Origin: Cupriavidus gilardii
Lineage (GTDB): Bacteria; Pseudomonadota; Gammaproteobacteria; Burkholderiales; Burkholderiaceae
Assembly (NCBI RefSeq): GCF_008801915.1
Contig: NZ_VZOV01000022.1
Coordinates: 1-64,000, forward strand
Direction of reading: 5' to 3'
DNA length: 64,000 bases
The translations under genes were made by a program, and so were the position numbers. Position 1 is the stretch's first letter, and every line of letters starts with the position of its first letter. The notes beneath the pieces are model-generated. The model had not been told where the DNA came from, ran no database searches, and saw only the letters and a program-made list of their open reading frames with translations. Shown here piece by piece: positions 21,736-30,355 of this stretch.

Positions 21736-22413
21736 TCAAGCCACCATCAGCCCGACGCCATACAGCGCGACGCCGGCGCCAAGGGCGCGTGCGAGCCACG
21801 GCGCATGCCGGCGCAGCACGGTGCCGGCGGCGATGCCCGCCAGATGCAGCGTCATCGTCGCCAGCGCGAAGCCGCCGACATAGGCCAGCACCGCGGGCAG
21901 CGCGCCGGCGGTTGCGGGCAGCTCGGCACCGTGCGCATGGCCATGGAACAGCGCGAAGCCGCCGACCAGCGCCATCGCGACGCCGGCCGGCAGCCGCGCG
22001 CGCAGCGCAACCAGCAGGCCAATCACCAGCAGCGAGGCGGCGATCATCGGCTCGACCGCAGGCAGGGCAATGCCGGCGAGGCCCAGCGCGGCGCCAACCA
22101 GCATCAGCGCAACGAACGCCAGCGGCACGCGAAACAGGCCAACACCCGTGCCGCCGCCCGCGCCTGCGCCACCCACCGCCAGCGCGCTCCAGACGCCGAC
22201 CGCCACCATCGCCAGCAGATGGTCGGCTCCGGTCAGCGGATGCAGCAGGCCGGACGCCAGACTGGCGCCGACGCTGGCGACATCGTGGCCCGGATGCGCC
22301 AGTGCCGGCCCGCTGGCAAGCACGGCTGCCGCGGCCGGCAGACATGTGGCAACGCGCGCGAGCCCGCGCGGCATCGCCTGTTGGAAGGGAAGGAAGCGAA
22401 TCAAACCGGCCAT
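21736..22413 (-). CDS. ureJ: HupE/UreJ-family membrane protein, likely nickel permease
   Basis: 225 residues, with a signal-like N terminus and about six hydrophobic segments. The family motifs HPGHD just after the N-terminal segment, [16 protein letters not shown] near residue 58 and [13 protein letters not shown] in the middle are present; the His/Asp residues in the first two are thought to coordinate nickel. Placement between ureA and ureB is typical of Burkholderiales urease operons and supports nickel supply to urease. A GAGGACCAAC site precedes the ATG; a start 13 residues later is possible. Confidence 0.92.
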   Translation of the reverse strand: MAGLIRFLPFQQAMPRGLARVATCLPAAAAVLASGPALAHPGHDVASVGASLASGLLHPLTGADHLLAMVAVGVWSALAVGGAGAGGGTGVGLFRVPLAFVALMLVGAALGLAGIALPAVEPMIAASLLVIGLLVALRARLPAGVAMALVGGFALFHGHAHGAELPATAGALPAVLAYVGGFALATMTLHLAGIAAGTVLRRHAPWLARALGAGVALYGVGLMVA

Positions 22414-22465
22414 GTTGGTCCTCGGTAGAAAACGAAATCTCGGTGAAACCCAGCGATGCAGGTCT

Positions 22466-22768
22466 TCAGACGATCGGCTGGTGCACGGTGACCAGCTTGG
22501 TCCCGTCTGGAAAGGTCGCCTCGACCTGGATTTCCGGGATCATCTCGGCGACCCCATCCATCACGTCCTCGCGCGACAGCACCGTGGTGCCCGCATGCAT
22601 CAGCTCGGCGACGGTGCACCCATCGCGCGCGCCCTCCATGATCGCGGCGGTGATCAAGGCGACCGCCTCCGGATAGTTCAGCTTCAGCCCGCGCGCGCGG
22701 CGGCGCTCGGCCAGCAGCGCGGCGGTGAAGATCAGCAGCTTGTCCTTCTCTCTTGGCGTCAGTTCCAT
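22466..22768 (-). CDS. ureA: Urease gamma subunit UreA
   Basis: 100 residues, standard length. Starts [20 protein letters not shown] and contains [10 protein letters not shown] and the C-terminal VTVHQPIV common to UreA. A structural subunit of urease. The ATG at 22768 is preceded by GAGGACAGGCG; the frame is open for 14 more codons upstream but that part falls in the tandem-repeat spacer. It lies 75 bases after ureD, a spacer mostly filled by 13-bp repeats. Confidence 0.97.
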   Translation of the reverse strand: MELTPREKDKLLIFTAALLAERRRARGLKLNYPEAVALITAAIMEGARDGCTVAELMHAGTTVLSREDVMDGVAEMIPEIQVEATFPDGTKLVTVHQPIV

Positions 22769-22791
22769 CGCCTGTCCTCGGTATTCCGCTG

Positions 22792-22856
22792 TTACATCGA
22801 CTGATTGCATCGACCGATTACGTCGACGCGTTGCATCGACTCGTTACGTCGCCCAC
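22792..22856. repeat. Five tandem 13-bp repeats in the ureD-ureA spacer
   Basis: Units start at 22792, 22805, 22818, 22831 and 22844 and follow ttrcrtcgacnga/g. Odd units begin ttac and even units ttgc, so there is also a 26-bp higher-order period. The last unit forms the ureD stop codon (tta on the plus strand). Confidence 0.85.
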
Positions 22857-23728
22857 AGCCGCAGCGGCCTGGCCGCTACCCCATGGATCGGCATCCGCAA
22901 TGCGGCCCACGCCGCCACCATCAGCTCGCGCACCGGCTCGATGCGCGCGCCCAGCACGCGCAGCAGCAGCATCGGCTGCTCGGCGTCGGCCAGGCACGTC
23001 ACGCCGGCACGCAGATCGGGCCGATACGGCAGGCTTTCGGCAAGCTGCTCGGCCAGCGCCTGCGTCGCACCCGCGCCGACGGCCCACAGCGTGCCCAGCA
23101 CCGGCAGGCCGTCCAGGCCCACGCGTGCATGGCGCAGCGGCGAATCGGCTTCGAGGCGGGCATGCTCGCGCCACAGCGTGCGCGTGCCTTGCCCGATGCG
23201 CGTGTCCATCCACGCGGTGCCGCGCCGCCACTGCTCGCCGGAGGCCTGCCGGCCGAGCACCAGCGCATCCCAGCCGATCGCGCTGGCGCCCGGGGCGACC
23301 TCCACGGTGGTCGCGAGCCGCGCGCGCGCATCGTCGAACACGATGTTCTCCTGCGGCAGCCAGTCCAGCCGCGCGCCGGCCGCGACCGCAATGCGCACGC
23401 GCTGGCTGGCGTCGCGGCCGAGCGACTTGTACCACTTGGTCGCGCCCGGCGTGGCCAGTACCGCGTGCGCGCCCGGCTCGATGCCGATATCGATGTCGAG
23501 CACGTCGCCGCCCGCGATGCCGGCCGGCGGATGCAGCACCACCGCATGGCAGATGCCCCCTTCCGGATACAGCGGCTTCTGCACCATCAAGGGCCCGGCA
23601 TGCCGCCGCTCGACCAGCGCGCTGCGTTCGCCGCGCACCGCGAAGCGCAGCCGCAGGCTGGCGTGCCACGCGGCCGGCATGGCCATCGTCGCGGCAGGAT
23701 CGTCGGCGGGAAAATCGGGATGGCGCAT
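22844..23728 (-). CDS. ureD: Urease accessory protein UreD (UreH)
   Basis: 294 residues. Recognisable segments are LVERRHAGPLMVQKPLYPEG, HPPAGIAGGDVLDI, TPGATKWYKS and LPQENIVFDDARA, the family core. UreD binds apo-urease and, with UreF and UreG, forms the tunnel through which nickel is delivered. It is the first gene of the ure part of the cluster, 43 bases after urtE, so no separate promoter of normal size fits between them. Confidence 0.95.
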   Translation of the reverse strand: MRHPDFPADDPAATMAMPAAWHASLRLRFAVRGERSALVERRHAGPLMVQKPLYPEGGICHAVVLHPPAGIAGGDVLDIDIGIEPGAHAVLATPGATKWYKSLGRDASQRVRIAVAAGARLDWLPQENIVFDDARARLATTVEVAPGASAIGWDALVLGRQASGEQWRRGTAWMDTRIGQGTRTLWREHARLEADSPLRHARVGLDGLPVLGTLWAVGAGATQALAEQLAESLPYRPDLRAGVTCLADAEQPMLLLRVLGARIEPVRELMVAAWAALRMPIHGVAARPLRLWAT

Positions 23729-23771
23729 GGACTCGGCGGAGGCGGAAGCGAACGCGAAGACGGAACGCGGC

Positions 23772-24464
23772 CTAGACCGCGATCATCTCCCGCACGCCGT
23801 GCTCTTCCATGCGGCCGCCCTCGCCGCTGGCCACCACCTCGCCGCGGCTCATCACCACGTAATGGTCGGCCAGATGGCGCGCGAACTCGTAGTACTGCTC
23901 GACCAGCAGCACTGTCATGCCGAACTCGTCGACCAGCAACCGCAGCGCGCGTCCGATGTCCTGGATGATCGACGGCTGGATGCCTTCGGTGGGCTCGTCG
24001 AGGATCAGCAGCTTCGGCTCGCTCATCAGCGCACGGCCGATCGCCAGCTGCTGTTGCTGCCCGCCGGACAGATCGCCGCCGCGGCGCAGCCGCATCGTGC
24101 GCAGCACCGGAAACAGCTGGTAGATCCGGTCGGGCACGCCGGCCGGCTTGCCGCGGCTGGCTGCACCGATCAGCAGGTTCTCTTCGACGGTCAGCCGCGG
24201 AAAGATCTCGCGGCCCTGCGGCACATAGCCCAGCCCCGCGGCGACGCGCTCGTAGGGCGGCGCCTTGTCCAGCGTGCGGCCCTGCCAGCGGATCGTGCCG
24301 CTGCGGGTCGGCACCACGCCCATCAGGCATTTCAGCAGCGTGCTCTTGCCCACGCCGTTGCGGCCGAGCAGCGTGGTCAGGCGGCCCTCCGGCACGTCGA
24401 AGCTGACGTCGCGCAGGATATGGCTGCCGCCGTAGTACTGGTTCAATCCGCTGACTTGCAGCAT
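23772..24464 (-). CDS. urtE: Urea ABC transporter ATP-binding protein UrtE
   Basis: 230 residues. Walker A GRNGVGKST near residue 35, Q-loop YVPQGREIFPRLTVEEN, signature LSGGQQQQLAIGRAL and Walker B LLILDEPTEGIQPSI are complete. This is the LivF-like ATPase of the high-affinity urea importer. The ATG at 24464 has an AAAGGAA site; an in-frame ATG eight codons upstream lacks one. It follows urtD by 50 bases and ends 43 bases before ureD. Confidence 0.95.
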   Translation of the reverse strand: MLQVSGLNQYYGGSHILRDVSFDVPEGRLTTLLGRNGVGKSTLLKCLMGVVPTRSGTIRWQGRTLDKAPPYERVAAGLGYVPQGREIFPRLTVEENLLIGAASRGKPAGVPDRIYQLFPVLRTMRLRRGGDLSGGQQQQLAIGRALMSEPKLLILDEPTEGIQPSIIQDIGRALRLLVDEFGMTVLLVEQYYEFARHLADHYVVMSRGEVVASGEGGRMEEHGVREMIAV

Positions 24465-24514
24465 CGCTTTTCCTTTCTGCGCTTCCATTCCGCGCCGCAG
24501 TTCGGCGCCGCAGT

Positions 24515-25387
24515 TCAGCGCCCCAAATACGATTCGATCACGCGTTCGTCGCGCTTGACCGCGTCCAGCGTGCCCTCGGCCAGCACGCTGCCTTCCGCGA
24601 GTACCGTGACCTTGCCGGACTCGCCGGCCAGCGCGGCGACGAATTCCATGTCGTGCTCGACCACCATCATCGAGCAGCTGCCGCGCAGGCCATTGAGCAG
24701 CCTGGCCAGCTGCATCGTTTCCTCGTCGGTCATGCCGGCCACCGGCTCGTCGAGCAGCAGCAACTGCGGCTGCTGCATCAGCAGCATGCCGATCTCGAGA
24801 CGCTGCTTCTGGCCGTGCGACAACAGCCCCGCCGGCCGGTAGGCCTCGTCTTCCAGGCCCGTCAACGCCAGCGTCTGCTCGATGCGGCGGCGGCCATCGG
24901 CGCCGAGCCGCGCGCGCAGCGACGACCACCAGCGCTTGTCGGCCTTCATCGCCAGCTCCAGGTTCTCCCACACCGCGTGCTGCTCGAACACGGTTGGCTT
25001 CTGGAACTTGCGGCCGATGCCGGTCTGCGCGATGGCCGGCTCGTTCAGCCGCATCAGGTCGATGCTCTGGCCGAGAAACACGCGGCCGCTGACCGAGGCA
25101 TTGCGTGGCCCGGTCTTGCCGGTGATCACGTCCATCATCGTGGTCTTGCCCGCGCCATTGGGGCCGATCACGCAGCGCAGCTCGCCGTGGTCGATCGACA
25201 GCGTCAGCCGGTTCAGCGCGCGAAAGCCGTCGAACTGCACGGTGACGTCTTCCAGATACAGGATCGGGCCGTGCGAGACATCGATGGTGCCGCGCTCGAG
25301 CACGCGGCCCAGGCCGGTGGCGTCGCCGCTTTCCGCCTGCGTCGCGTCGTGGCGCGGATCTGGGTTCGGTTGCGTTGCGGCGATCAT
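24515..25387 (-). CDS. urtD: Urea ABC transporter ATP-binding protein UrtD
   Basis: 290 residues, LivG-like. After an N-terminal extension of about 45 residues come Walker A GPNGAGKTTMMD, the signature LSHGQKQRLEIG (His in place of the usual Gly, common in UrtD) and Walker B LLLLDEPVAGM. With UrtE it powers urea uptake. Its ATG overlaps the urtC stop (ATGA), so the two are translationally coupled. Confidence 0.94.
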   Translation of the reverse strand: MIAATQPNPDPRHDATQAESGDATGLGRVLERGTIDVSHGPILYLEDVTVQFDGFRALNRLTLSIDHGELRCVIGPNGAGKTTMMDVITGKTGPRNASVSGRVFLGQSIDLMRLNEPAIAQTGIGRKFQKPTVFEQHAVWENLELAMKADKRWWSSLRARLGADGRRRIEQTLALTGLEDEAYRPAGLLSHGQKQRLEIGMLLMQQPQLLLLDEPVAGMTDEETMQLARLLNGLRGSCSMMVVEHDMEFVAALAGESGKVTVLAEGSVLAEGTLDAVKRDERVIESYLGR

Positions 25388-26640
25388 GCTTCTCCTCCGC
25401 TGCGGGCAGCCGGCACCGGGATTGGTGCGGCGATCGGTGCGGCGGGCGTCGGCGGCGGCACGGACGAAGCGGACGAAGCGGAGGCGGCGGACGGCGCCGG
25501 CACGCGCGCACCGTCGGCGCGGCGCAGGCGTGCCAGCAGGCCGACCACGCCGTTGGGCAGATACAGCGTGACCAGCACGAACATCGCGCCGAGCAGGAAC
25601 AGCCAGTACTCGGCGAAATGCGCGGTGAACAGCGTCTTCGCGCCATTGACCAGGAAGGCGCCGATCACCGGGCCGATCAGCGTGCCGCGTCCGCCGACGG
25701 CGACCCAGACCGCCATCTCGATCGAGTTCGCCGGCGACATCTCGCCCGGATTGATGATGCCGACCTGCGGCACATACAGCGCGCCCGCGATGCCGCACAG
25801 CACCGCCGAGAAGGTCCAGACGAACAGCTTGTAGCCGAGCGGGTTGTAGCCGGAGAACATCACGCGCGTCTCGGCGTCGCGCACCGCGGTGACCACGCGG
25901 CCGAGCTTCGACGTCACGATATAGCGGCAGGCGATCAGCCCGCCCAGCAGCGCGAACGCCGTCAGCACGAACAGCACGGTGCGCGTCTCTGGTGCGGCGA
26001 TGGCAAAGCCGGCGATGCGCTTGAAGTCGGTGAAGCCGTTGTTGCCGCCGAAGCCCGTTTCGTTGCGGAAGAACAGCAGCATCGCGGCATAGGTCATCGC
26101 CTGCGTGATGATCGACAGGTAGACGCCCTTGATGCGCGAGCGGAACGCGAAGAAGCCGAACAGCCAGGCCAGCACGCCGGGCACCAGCACCACCAGCAGC
26201 AGCGCGTAGCCAAGATGCTCGGTGCCGTGCCAGAACCACGGCAGCTCCTTCCAGTCGAGGAACACCATGAAGTCGGGCAGCTCGCTGCGATAGACACCGT
26301 CGCGGCCGATCGCGCGCATCAGGTACATGCCCATCGCATAGCCGCCGAGCGCGAAGAACAGCCCGTGGCCCAGGCTCAGGATGCCGCAGTAGCCCCACAC
26401 CAGATCGAGCGCGATCGCCGCCAGCGCGAAGCACATGATCTTGCCGATCAGCGTCAGCGCATAGGCCGACAGATGCAGCGGATGCGTGTCGGGCAGCACC
26501 AGCGCGCACACCGGCACCACCACGGCGGCGAGCAGCGCGACCAGCGCCAGCGCCAGCCAGCCGCGCGTGGAGAACAGCGGCTGGCGCGCGGGCACCGCCA
26601 GCGTGAAAGCGCGCGCTCCGGGATCGATCGAACCTTGCAT
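25384..26640 (-). CDS. urtC: Urea ABC transporter permease UrtC
   Basis: 418 residues, LivM-like inner-membrane permease with about ten hydrophobic segments. Family motifs are WGYCGILSLGHGLFFALGGY near residue 84 and GYNPLGYKLFVWTFSA, and the C-terminal 45 residues are a Pro/Ala/Ser-rich cytoplasmic tail, longer than usual. Of two adjacent ATG codons the second (26640) is chosen: GGAGG is too close to the first, and the second overlaps the urtB stop by one base. The in-frame region further upstream is only antisense-like shadow. Confidence 0.94.
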   Translation of the reverse strand: MQGSIDPGARAFTLAVPARQPLFSTRGWLALALVALLAAVVVPVCALVLPDTHPLHLSAYALTLIGKIMCFALAAIALDLVWGYCGILSLGHGLFFALGGYAMGMYLMRAIGRDGVYRSELPDFMVFLDWKELPWFWHGTEHLGYALLLVVLVPGVLAWLFGFFAFRSRIKGVYLSIITQAMTYAAMLLFFRNETGFGGNNGFTDFKRIAGFAIAAPETRTVLFVLTAFALLGGLIACRYIVTSKLGRVVTAVRDAETRVMFSGYNPLGYKLFVWTFSAVLCGIAGALYVPQVGIINPGEMSPANSIEMAVWVAVGGRGTLIGPVIGAFLVNGAKTLFTAHFAEYWLFLLGAMFVLVTLYLPNGVVGLLARLRRADGARVPAPSAASASSASSVPPPTPAAPIAAPIPVPAARSGGEA

Positions 26641-28277
26641 CATGCCTCCGCGCTGCGCCCCTTGAGCGCGAACAGTCCCTGCGGCCGCTTCTGGATGAAC
26701 AGCACGATCAGCACCAGGACGATGATCTTGGCCAGCACCGCGCCGTAGAACGGCTCGATGAACTTGTTGATGATTCCCAGGCCGAAGGCGCCGACGATGG
26801 TGCCGGCCAGCTGCCCGACGCCGCCCAGCACGACCACCATGAAGGAATCGATGATGTAGGCCTGCCCCAGGTCGGGGCCGACATTGCCGATCTGCGACAA
26901 CGCGCAGCCGCCGAGCCCGGCGATGCCCGCGCCGAAGGCAAACGCATAGCTGTCGACCTTCCAGGTCCGTACGCCGACGCACGCCGCCATCGTGCGGTTC
27001 TGCGTGGTGGCGCGCACGAACAGTCCGAGCCGGGTGCGATTGAGCACGGCCCAGGCGATCGCCACCACGGCCAGCGCGAACACGACGATGACGATGCGGT
27101 TGTACGGGATCACCAGCCCAGGCATCCACTGCACGGCGCCGCTCATCCAGCTGGGGTTCGCCACCTCGACGTTCTGCGCACCGAACAGCATCCGCACCGC
27201 CTGCATCAGCAGCAGGCTGATGCCGAACGTCGCCAGCAGCGTTTCCAGCGGACGGCCGTACAGATGGCGCAGCACCAGCCGCTCCAGCACGAAGCCGACC
27301 GCGGCGGCGGCGAGGAAGGCCGCGGGCAAGGCCGCCGGCAGATACCAGTCGAAGGCGTCGGGCAGATAGGCGCGGAACAGCGACTGCACCAGCCAGGTCG
27401 CATAGGCGCCGATCATCAGGAATTCGCCGTGGGCCATGTTGATCACGCCGATCAGGCCATAGGTGATGGCCAGGCCCAGCGCGGCCAGCAGCAGCACGCT
27501 GCCCAGGCTCAGGCCGGCGAACAGGTTGCCGATCAGTTCGGCCTGGCGTTCGCTGGCGCGCAGATTGTCGAGGGCCTGCTGCGCGGCGGCGCGCAACTGT
27601 GCGTCGGGCTCGCGGTACTGGCCGCTGTCATCGCGCTCGACCAGAGGCTGCAGCCGCTGGCGCGTGGCCGGATCGCTGTCGCGGCCCAGAATGCCGATCG
27701 CTTCCAGCCGCTCTTCGCGGCTGCCGTCGGCGAGCACGGTATTGGCCCAGATCACGTCGAGTCTGGCGCGCAACGCGGTGTCGGCCTCCGACTGGCGCGC
27801 GGCGGCGACGGCCTCGCGCGGCGCGTCCTCGGGACGCTCGAGCAGCGCCGCGATCGCCCGCGCGCGCACCGTGGCGTCCGGGGAGCTCAGCAGCAGGCTG
27901 CCGGCCGCGCCGTCGACCTGCGCGCGCAGGCTGTTGTTCAGCGTCAGCGATTGCAGCGCGCCGGCATCGACCTCGACCGGCTTGCCGGTGATCGCGTCGA
28001 TCGCGCGCTCGCCGTCGACGCGCACCATGCCGATGCCCGGCGCGAACTGCAGCGTGTCGTCCTGCAGCGCCTGCAGGATCGGACCGGCCTGCTTCGGATC
28101 GGCCTTGGCCAGCGCGGCGATGGCGGCGCGCTTGGCATCGAAATCGTCGTCGGCCAGGGGCTGCAGATCGGCCTGGGTCAGCGCGGCGGCCGCCCACAGC
28201 GCGGGCGCCGCCAGCAACAGCAGCACGGCGAGCGTGGCGCGCCACCAGGGCGCTCGGGGCAGCAGGGGTCGAGGCAT
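26640..28277 (-). CDS. urtB: Urea ABC transporter permease UrtB with periplasmic N-terminal domain
   Basis: 545 residues. A signal/first hydrophobic segment (WWRATLAVLLLLAAPALWAA) is followed by an extension of about 220 residues with alpha-helical, HEAT-like composition, typical of UrtB, and then the LivH-like membrane domain with ITYGLIGVINMAHGEFLMIG and GAGIAGLGGCALSQ. It forms the channel with UrtC. The ATG at 28277 starts the signal segment. It follows urtA after 120 bases that contain two hairpins. Confidence 0.94.
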   Translation of the reverse strand: MPRPLLPRAPWWRATLAVLLLLAAPALWAAAALTQADLQPLADDDFDAKRAAIAALAKADPKQAGPILQALQDDTLQFAPGIGMVRVDGERAIDAITGKPVEVDAGALQSLTLNNSLRAQVDGAAGSLLLSSPDATVRARAIAALLERPEDAPREAVAAARQSEADTALRARLDVIWANTVLADGSREERLEAIGILGRDSDPATRQRLQPLVERDDSGQYREPDAQLRAAAQQALDNLRASERQAELIGNLFAGLSLGSVLLLAALGLAITYGLIGVINMAHGEFLMIGAYATWLVQSLFRAYLPDAFDWYLPAALPAAFLAAAAVGFVLERLVLRHLYGRPLETLLATFGISLLLMQAVRMLFGAQNVEVANPSWMSGAVQWMPGLVIPYNRIVIVVFALAVVAIAWAVLNRTRLGLFVRATTQNRTMAACVGVRTWKVDSYAFAFGAGIAGLGGCALSQIGNVGPDLGQAYIIDSFMVVVLGGVGQLAGTIVGAFGLGIINKFIEPFYGAVLAKIIVLVLIVLFIQKRPQGLFALKGRSAEA

Positions 28278-28332
28278 GAAATCGGTATCGGAATTCGGTG
28301 AAAGAGACAGGCACGGCTGCGGTGCCGTGCCG

Positions 28333-28389
28333 CCGGCCGTCCCGCGTGCGGGAGACGGCCGGAAAAGCCGGGTGGCCTCCCCCACCCGG
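28333..28389 (-). terminator. Two hairpins between urtA and urtB, attenuator or mRNA stabiliser
   Basis: Reading on the minus strand after the urtA stop: first an 8-bp stem (28382-28389 with 28368-28375) followed by CTTTTCC, then a long stem with arms 28354-28362 and 28333-28341 plus an inner stem. Such structures after the receptor gene of ABC operons commonly give the receptor more transcript than the membrane genes. Partial termination is inferred. Confidence 0.6.
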
Positions 28390-28397
28390 GCCTGGCC

Positions 28398-29654
28398 TTA
28401 CATCACCTTGTCCGGCTTGCCCTCGTTGCCCGCGATGAACGGGCTCCACGGTTGCGCACGCAGCGGCTTCGGCGTCTTCCAGACCACCGAGAACTGGCCG
28501 TCGCCCTTGACCTCGCCGATCATCACCGGCTTGTACAGATGGTGGTTCTCGCCCATCGTCAGCGTGAAGCCGCTCGGCGCCTTGAAGGTCTGGCCGATCA
28601 TCGCGGCGCGGACCTTGTTCGGGTCGGTGGTGCCGGCCTTCTTGACCGCCTGCGCCCACATGTGGATGCCGACGTAGGTGGCCTCCATCGGATCGTTGGT
28701 CACGCGCTTGTCGCCGCCCGGCAGGTTGTTCGCCTTGACCCAGGCCGCCCATTGCTTCTTGAACGCGTCGTTCTCCGGGTTCTTGACCGACATGAAGTAG
28801 TTCCATGCGGCCAGATGGCCGACCAGCGGCTTGGTGTCGATGCCGCGCAGCTCTTCCTCGCCGACCGAGAACGCCACCACCGGCACGTCCTTGGCCTTCA
28901 GGCCCGCGTTGCCCAGTTCCTTGTAGAACGGCACGTTGGAATCGCCGTTGATCGTCGAGATCACCGCGGTGCGGCCGCCCTGCGAGAACTTCTTGATGTT
29001 GGCGACGATGGTCTGGTAATCGCTGTGGCCGAACGGCGTGTAGACCTCCTCGATATCCTTGTCGGCCACGCCCTTGCTCTTCAGGAAGGCGCGCAGGATC
29101 TTGTTGGTGGTGCGCGGATACACGTAGTCCGTGCCCAGCAGGAAGAAGCGCTTCGCGCCCCCGCCCTCCTTGCTCATCAGGTACTCGACCGCGGGAATGG
29201 CCTGCTGGTTCGGCGCGGCGCCGGTGTAGAAGACGTTCTTCGACATCTCCTCGCCCTCGTACTGCACCGGATAGAACAGCAGCGCGTTCAGTTCCTCGTA
29301 GACCGGCAGCACCGACTTGCGCGACACCGAGGTCCAGCAGCCGAAGGTCACCGCGACCTTGTCGTTGCTGATCAGCTGGCGCGCCTTCTCGGCGAACAGC
29401 GGCCAGTTCGACGCGGGATCGACGACCACCGGGACCAGCTTGCGGCCCAGCACGCCGCCGCTCTTGTTGATCTCGTCGATGGCCATCAGCGCGACGTCCT
29501 TCAGCGACGTCTCCGAGATCGCCATCGTGCCCGACAGCGAATGCAGCACGCCCACCTTGATCGGCTCTTTTGATTGCGCGATCGCCAGCGGACTGGTACC
29601 GATCATCGCCGCGGCGGCCACCGCCGACAGCTTCAATATCTCACGTCGTTTCAT
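28398..29654 (-). CDS. urtA: Urea ABC transporter substrate-binding protein UrtA
   Basis: 418 residues. Signal peptide MKRREILKLSAVAAAAMIG with cleavage expected near residue 26 (AIAQ), then IKVGVLHSLSGTMAISETSL and NALLFYPVQYEGEE, the urea-type binding-site signature that distinguishes it from leucine and amide receptors, and a C-terminal FTLTMGENHHLYKPVMIGEV. It captures urea in the periplasm for UrtBCDE. It is the first gene of the urt-ure block, with a consensus sigma-54 promoter 58-73 bases upstream of the ATG. Confidence 0.97.
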   Translation of the reverse strand: MKRREILKLSAVAAAAMIGTSPLAIAQSKEPIKVGVLHSLSGTMAISETSLKDVALMAIDEINKSGGVLGRKLVPVVVDPASNWPLFAEKARQLISNDKVAVTFGCWTSVSRKSVLPVYEELNALLFYPVQYEGEEMSKNVFYTGAAPNQQAIPAVEYLMSKEGGGAKRFFLLGTDYVYPRTTNKILRAFLKSKGVADKDIEEVYTPFGHSDYQTIVANIKKFSQGGRTAVISTINGDSNVPFYKELGNAGLKAKDVPVVAFSVGEEELRGIDTKPLVGHLAAWNYFMSVKNPENDAFKKQWAAWVKANNLPGGDKRVTNDPMEATYVGIHMWAQAVKKAGTTDPNKVRAAMIGQTFKAPSGFTLTMGENHHLYKPVMIGEVKGDGQFSVVWKTPKPLRAQPWSPFIAGNEGKPDKVM

Positions 29655-29711
29655 TGCAGCTCCCTAGCTCGTATTGGTGTTCGAGGAAGAACGCACCCCG
29701 GCAGGGACTTC

Positions 29712-29727
29712 TGCAACTAGCGTGCCA
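29712..29727 (-). promoter_or_regulatory. Sigma-54 promoter of the urt-ure operon
   Basis: On the minus strand the sequence reads TGGCAC-GCTAG-TTGCA, an exact match to the -24/-12 sigma-54 consensus (TGGCAC, N5, TTGCW). Transcription should start near 29702, giving a leader of about 48 bases before the urtA ATG at 29654. Sigma-54 promoters need an enhancer-binding activator; the NtrC-type sites at 29779-29819 fit this. It would place the urease block under nitrogen control. Confidence 0.85.
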
Positions 29728-29756
29728 CCAAAAAAGAACGCGGCCTGTGGCCGCGT
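29728..29756 (-). terminator. Rho-independent terminator of the MaoC/acyl-CoA operon
   Basis: An 8-bp perfect stem acgcggcc/ggccgcgt (29738-29756) is followed on the minus strand by TCTTTTTT. It ends the transcript of the MaoC gene at 29857 just before the urtA sigma-54 promoter begins. Confidence 0.9.
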
Positions 29757-29778
29757 GGGTGACTGCATCGAGATCACG

Positions 29779-29819
29779 GCACCGTGGCGGTGCGCGCGTG
29801 CCTTGCATCACGATGGTGC
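29779..29819. promoter_or_regulatory. Two NtrC-type enhancer sites for urtA
   Basis: GCACC-GTGGC-GGTGC at 29779-29793 and GCATC-ACGAT-GGTGC at 29805-29819 match the E. coli NtrC dyad (GCACC-N5-GGTGC), the first exactly in both half-sites and the second with one mismatch. Their centres lie about 84 and 110 bases upstream of the predicted sigma-54 start, the usual enhancer distance, and 26 bases apart. Confidence 0.7.
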
Positions 29820-29856
29820 GATGACGCAAAGCGGTGCGACGCACCGCGCCGGGGCG

Positions 29857-30336
29857 TCAGGAATAGCGCCGGCTGATCGATTCGGCGACGCAGACCGGAC
29901 GATCGCTGCCCTCGCGTTCGATCGTGACCTCCCAGGTCGACTGCGCGCCGACCAGATCCGGTGCATTGGGCGGCGGCGCGATGCGCTCGACCTTCAGCAG
30001 CTTGATACGCGCGCGCAGCCGGCTGCCGACCGGCACCGGCGCGGTGAAGCGCACGCGGTTCAGGCCGTAGTTGACGCCGATCTTGACGCCCGGCATCTGC
30101 ATCGCGCTCTGCATCAGCGCGGGCAGCAGCGACAGCGTCAGGAAGCCGTGCGCGACCGGTGCGCCGAACGGCGATTCGCGCCGCGCGCGTTCGGGATCGA
30201 CGTGGATCCACTGATGGTCGCCGGTCGCCTCGGCGAACAGGTTGACCTGGTGCTGCGTGATCTCGGTCCAGTCGCTGACGGCGACCTCCTGCCCCTGCAG
30301 GCCCTCGAGCTCTTCCAGCGAAGCGATGGTGCGCAT
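29857..30336 (-). CDS. MaoC-family (R)-specific enoyl-CoA hydratase
   Basis: 159 residues, single hotdog domain. The hydratase motif is visible as FAEATGDHQWIHVDPERAR with the catalytic Asp and His, followed by PFGAPVAHGFLTLSLLP. It hydrates trans-2-enoyl-CoA to (R)-3-hydroxyacyl-CoA, a link to polyhydroxyalkanoate or fatty-acid metabolism. The ATG at 30336 has an AAGGAGAGAAG site. It follows the second MaoC gene by 19 bases and ends the operon. Confidence 0.92.
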   Translation of the reverse strand: MRTIASLEELEGLQGQEVAVSDWTEITQHQVNLFAEATGDHQWIHVDPERARRESPFGAPVAHGFLTLSLLPALMQSAMQMPGVKIGVNYGLNRVRFTAPVPVGSRLRARIKLLKVERIAPPPNAPDLVGAQSTWEVTIEREGSDRPVCVAESISRRYS

Positions 30337-30355
30337 CTTCTCTCCTTGTCCAATG

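Noticed and set aside
29831..29847. Perfect dyad gcggtgc-gac-gcaccgc considered as a third NtrC site
   Set aside because: The half-sites point outward, GGTGC before GCACC, opposite to the NtrC consensus, so it was not counted.
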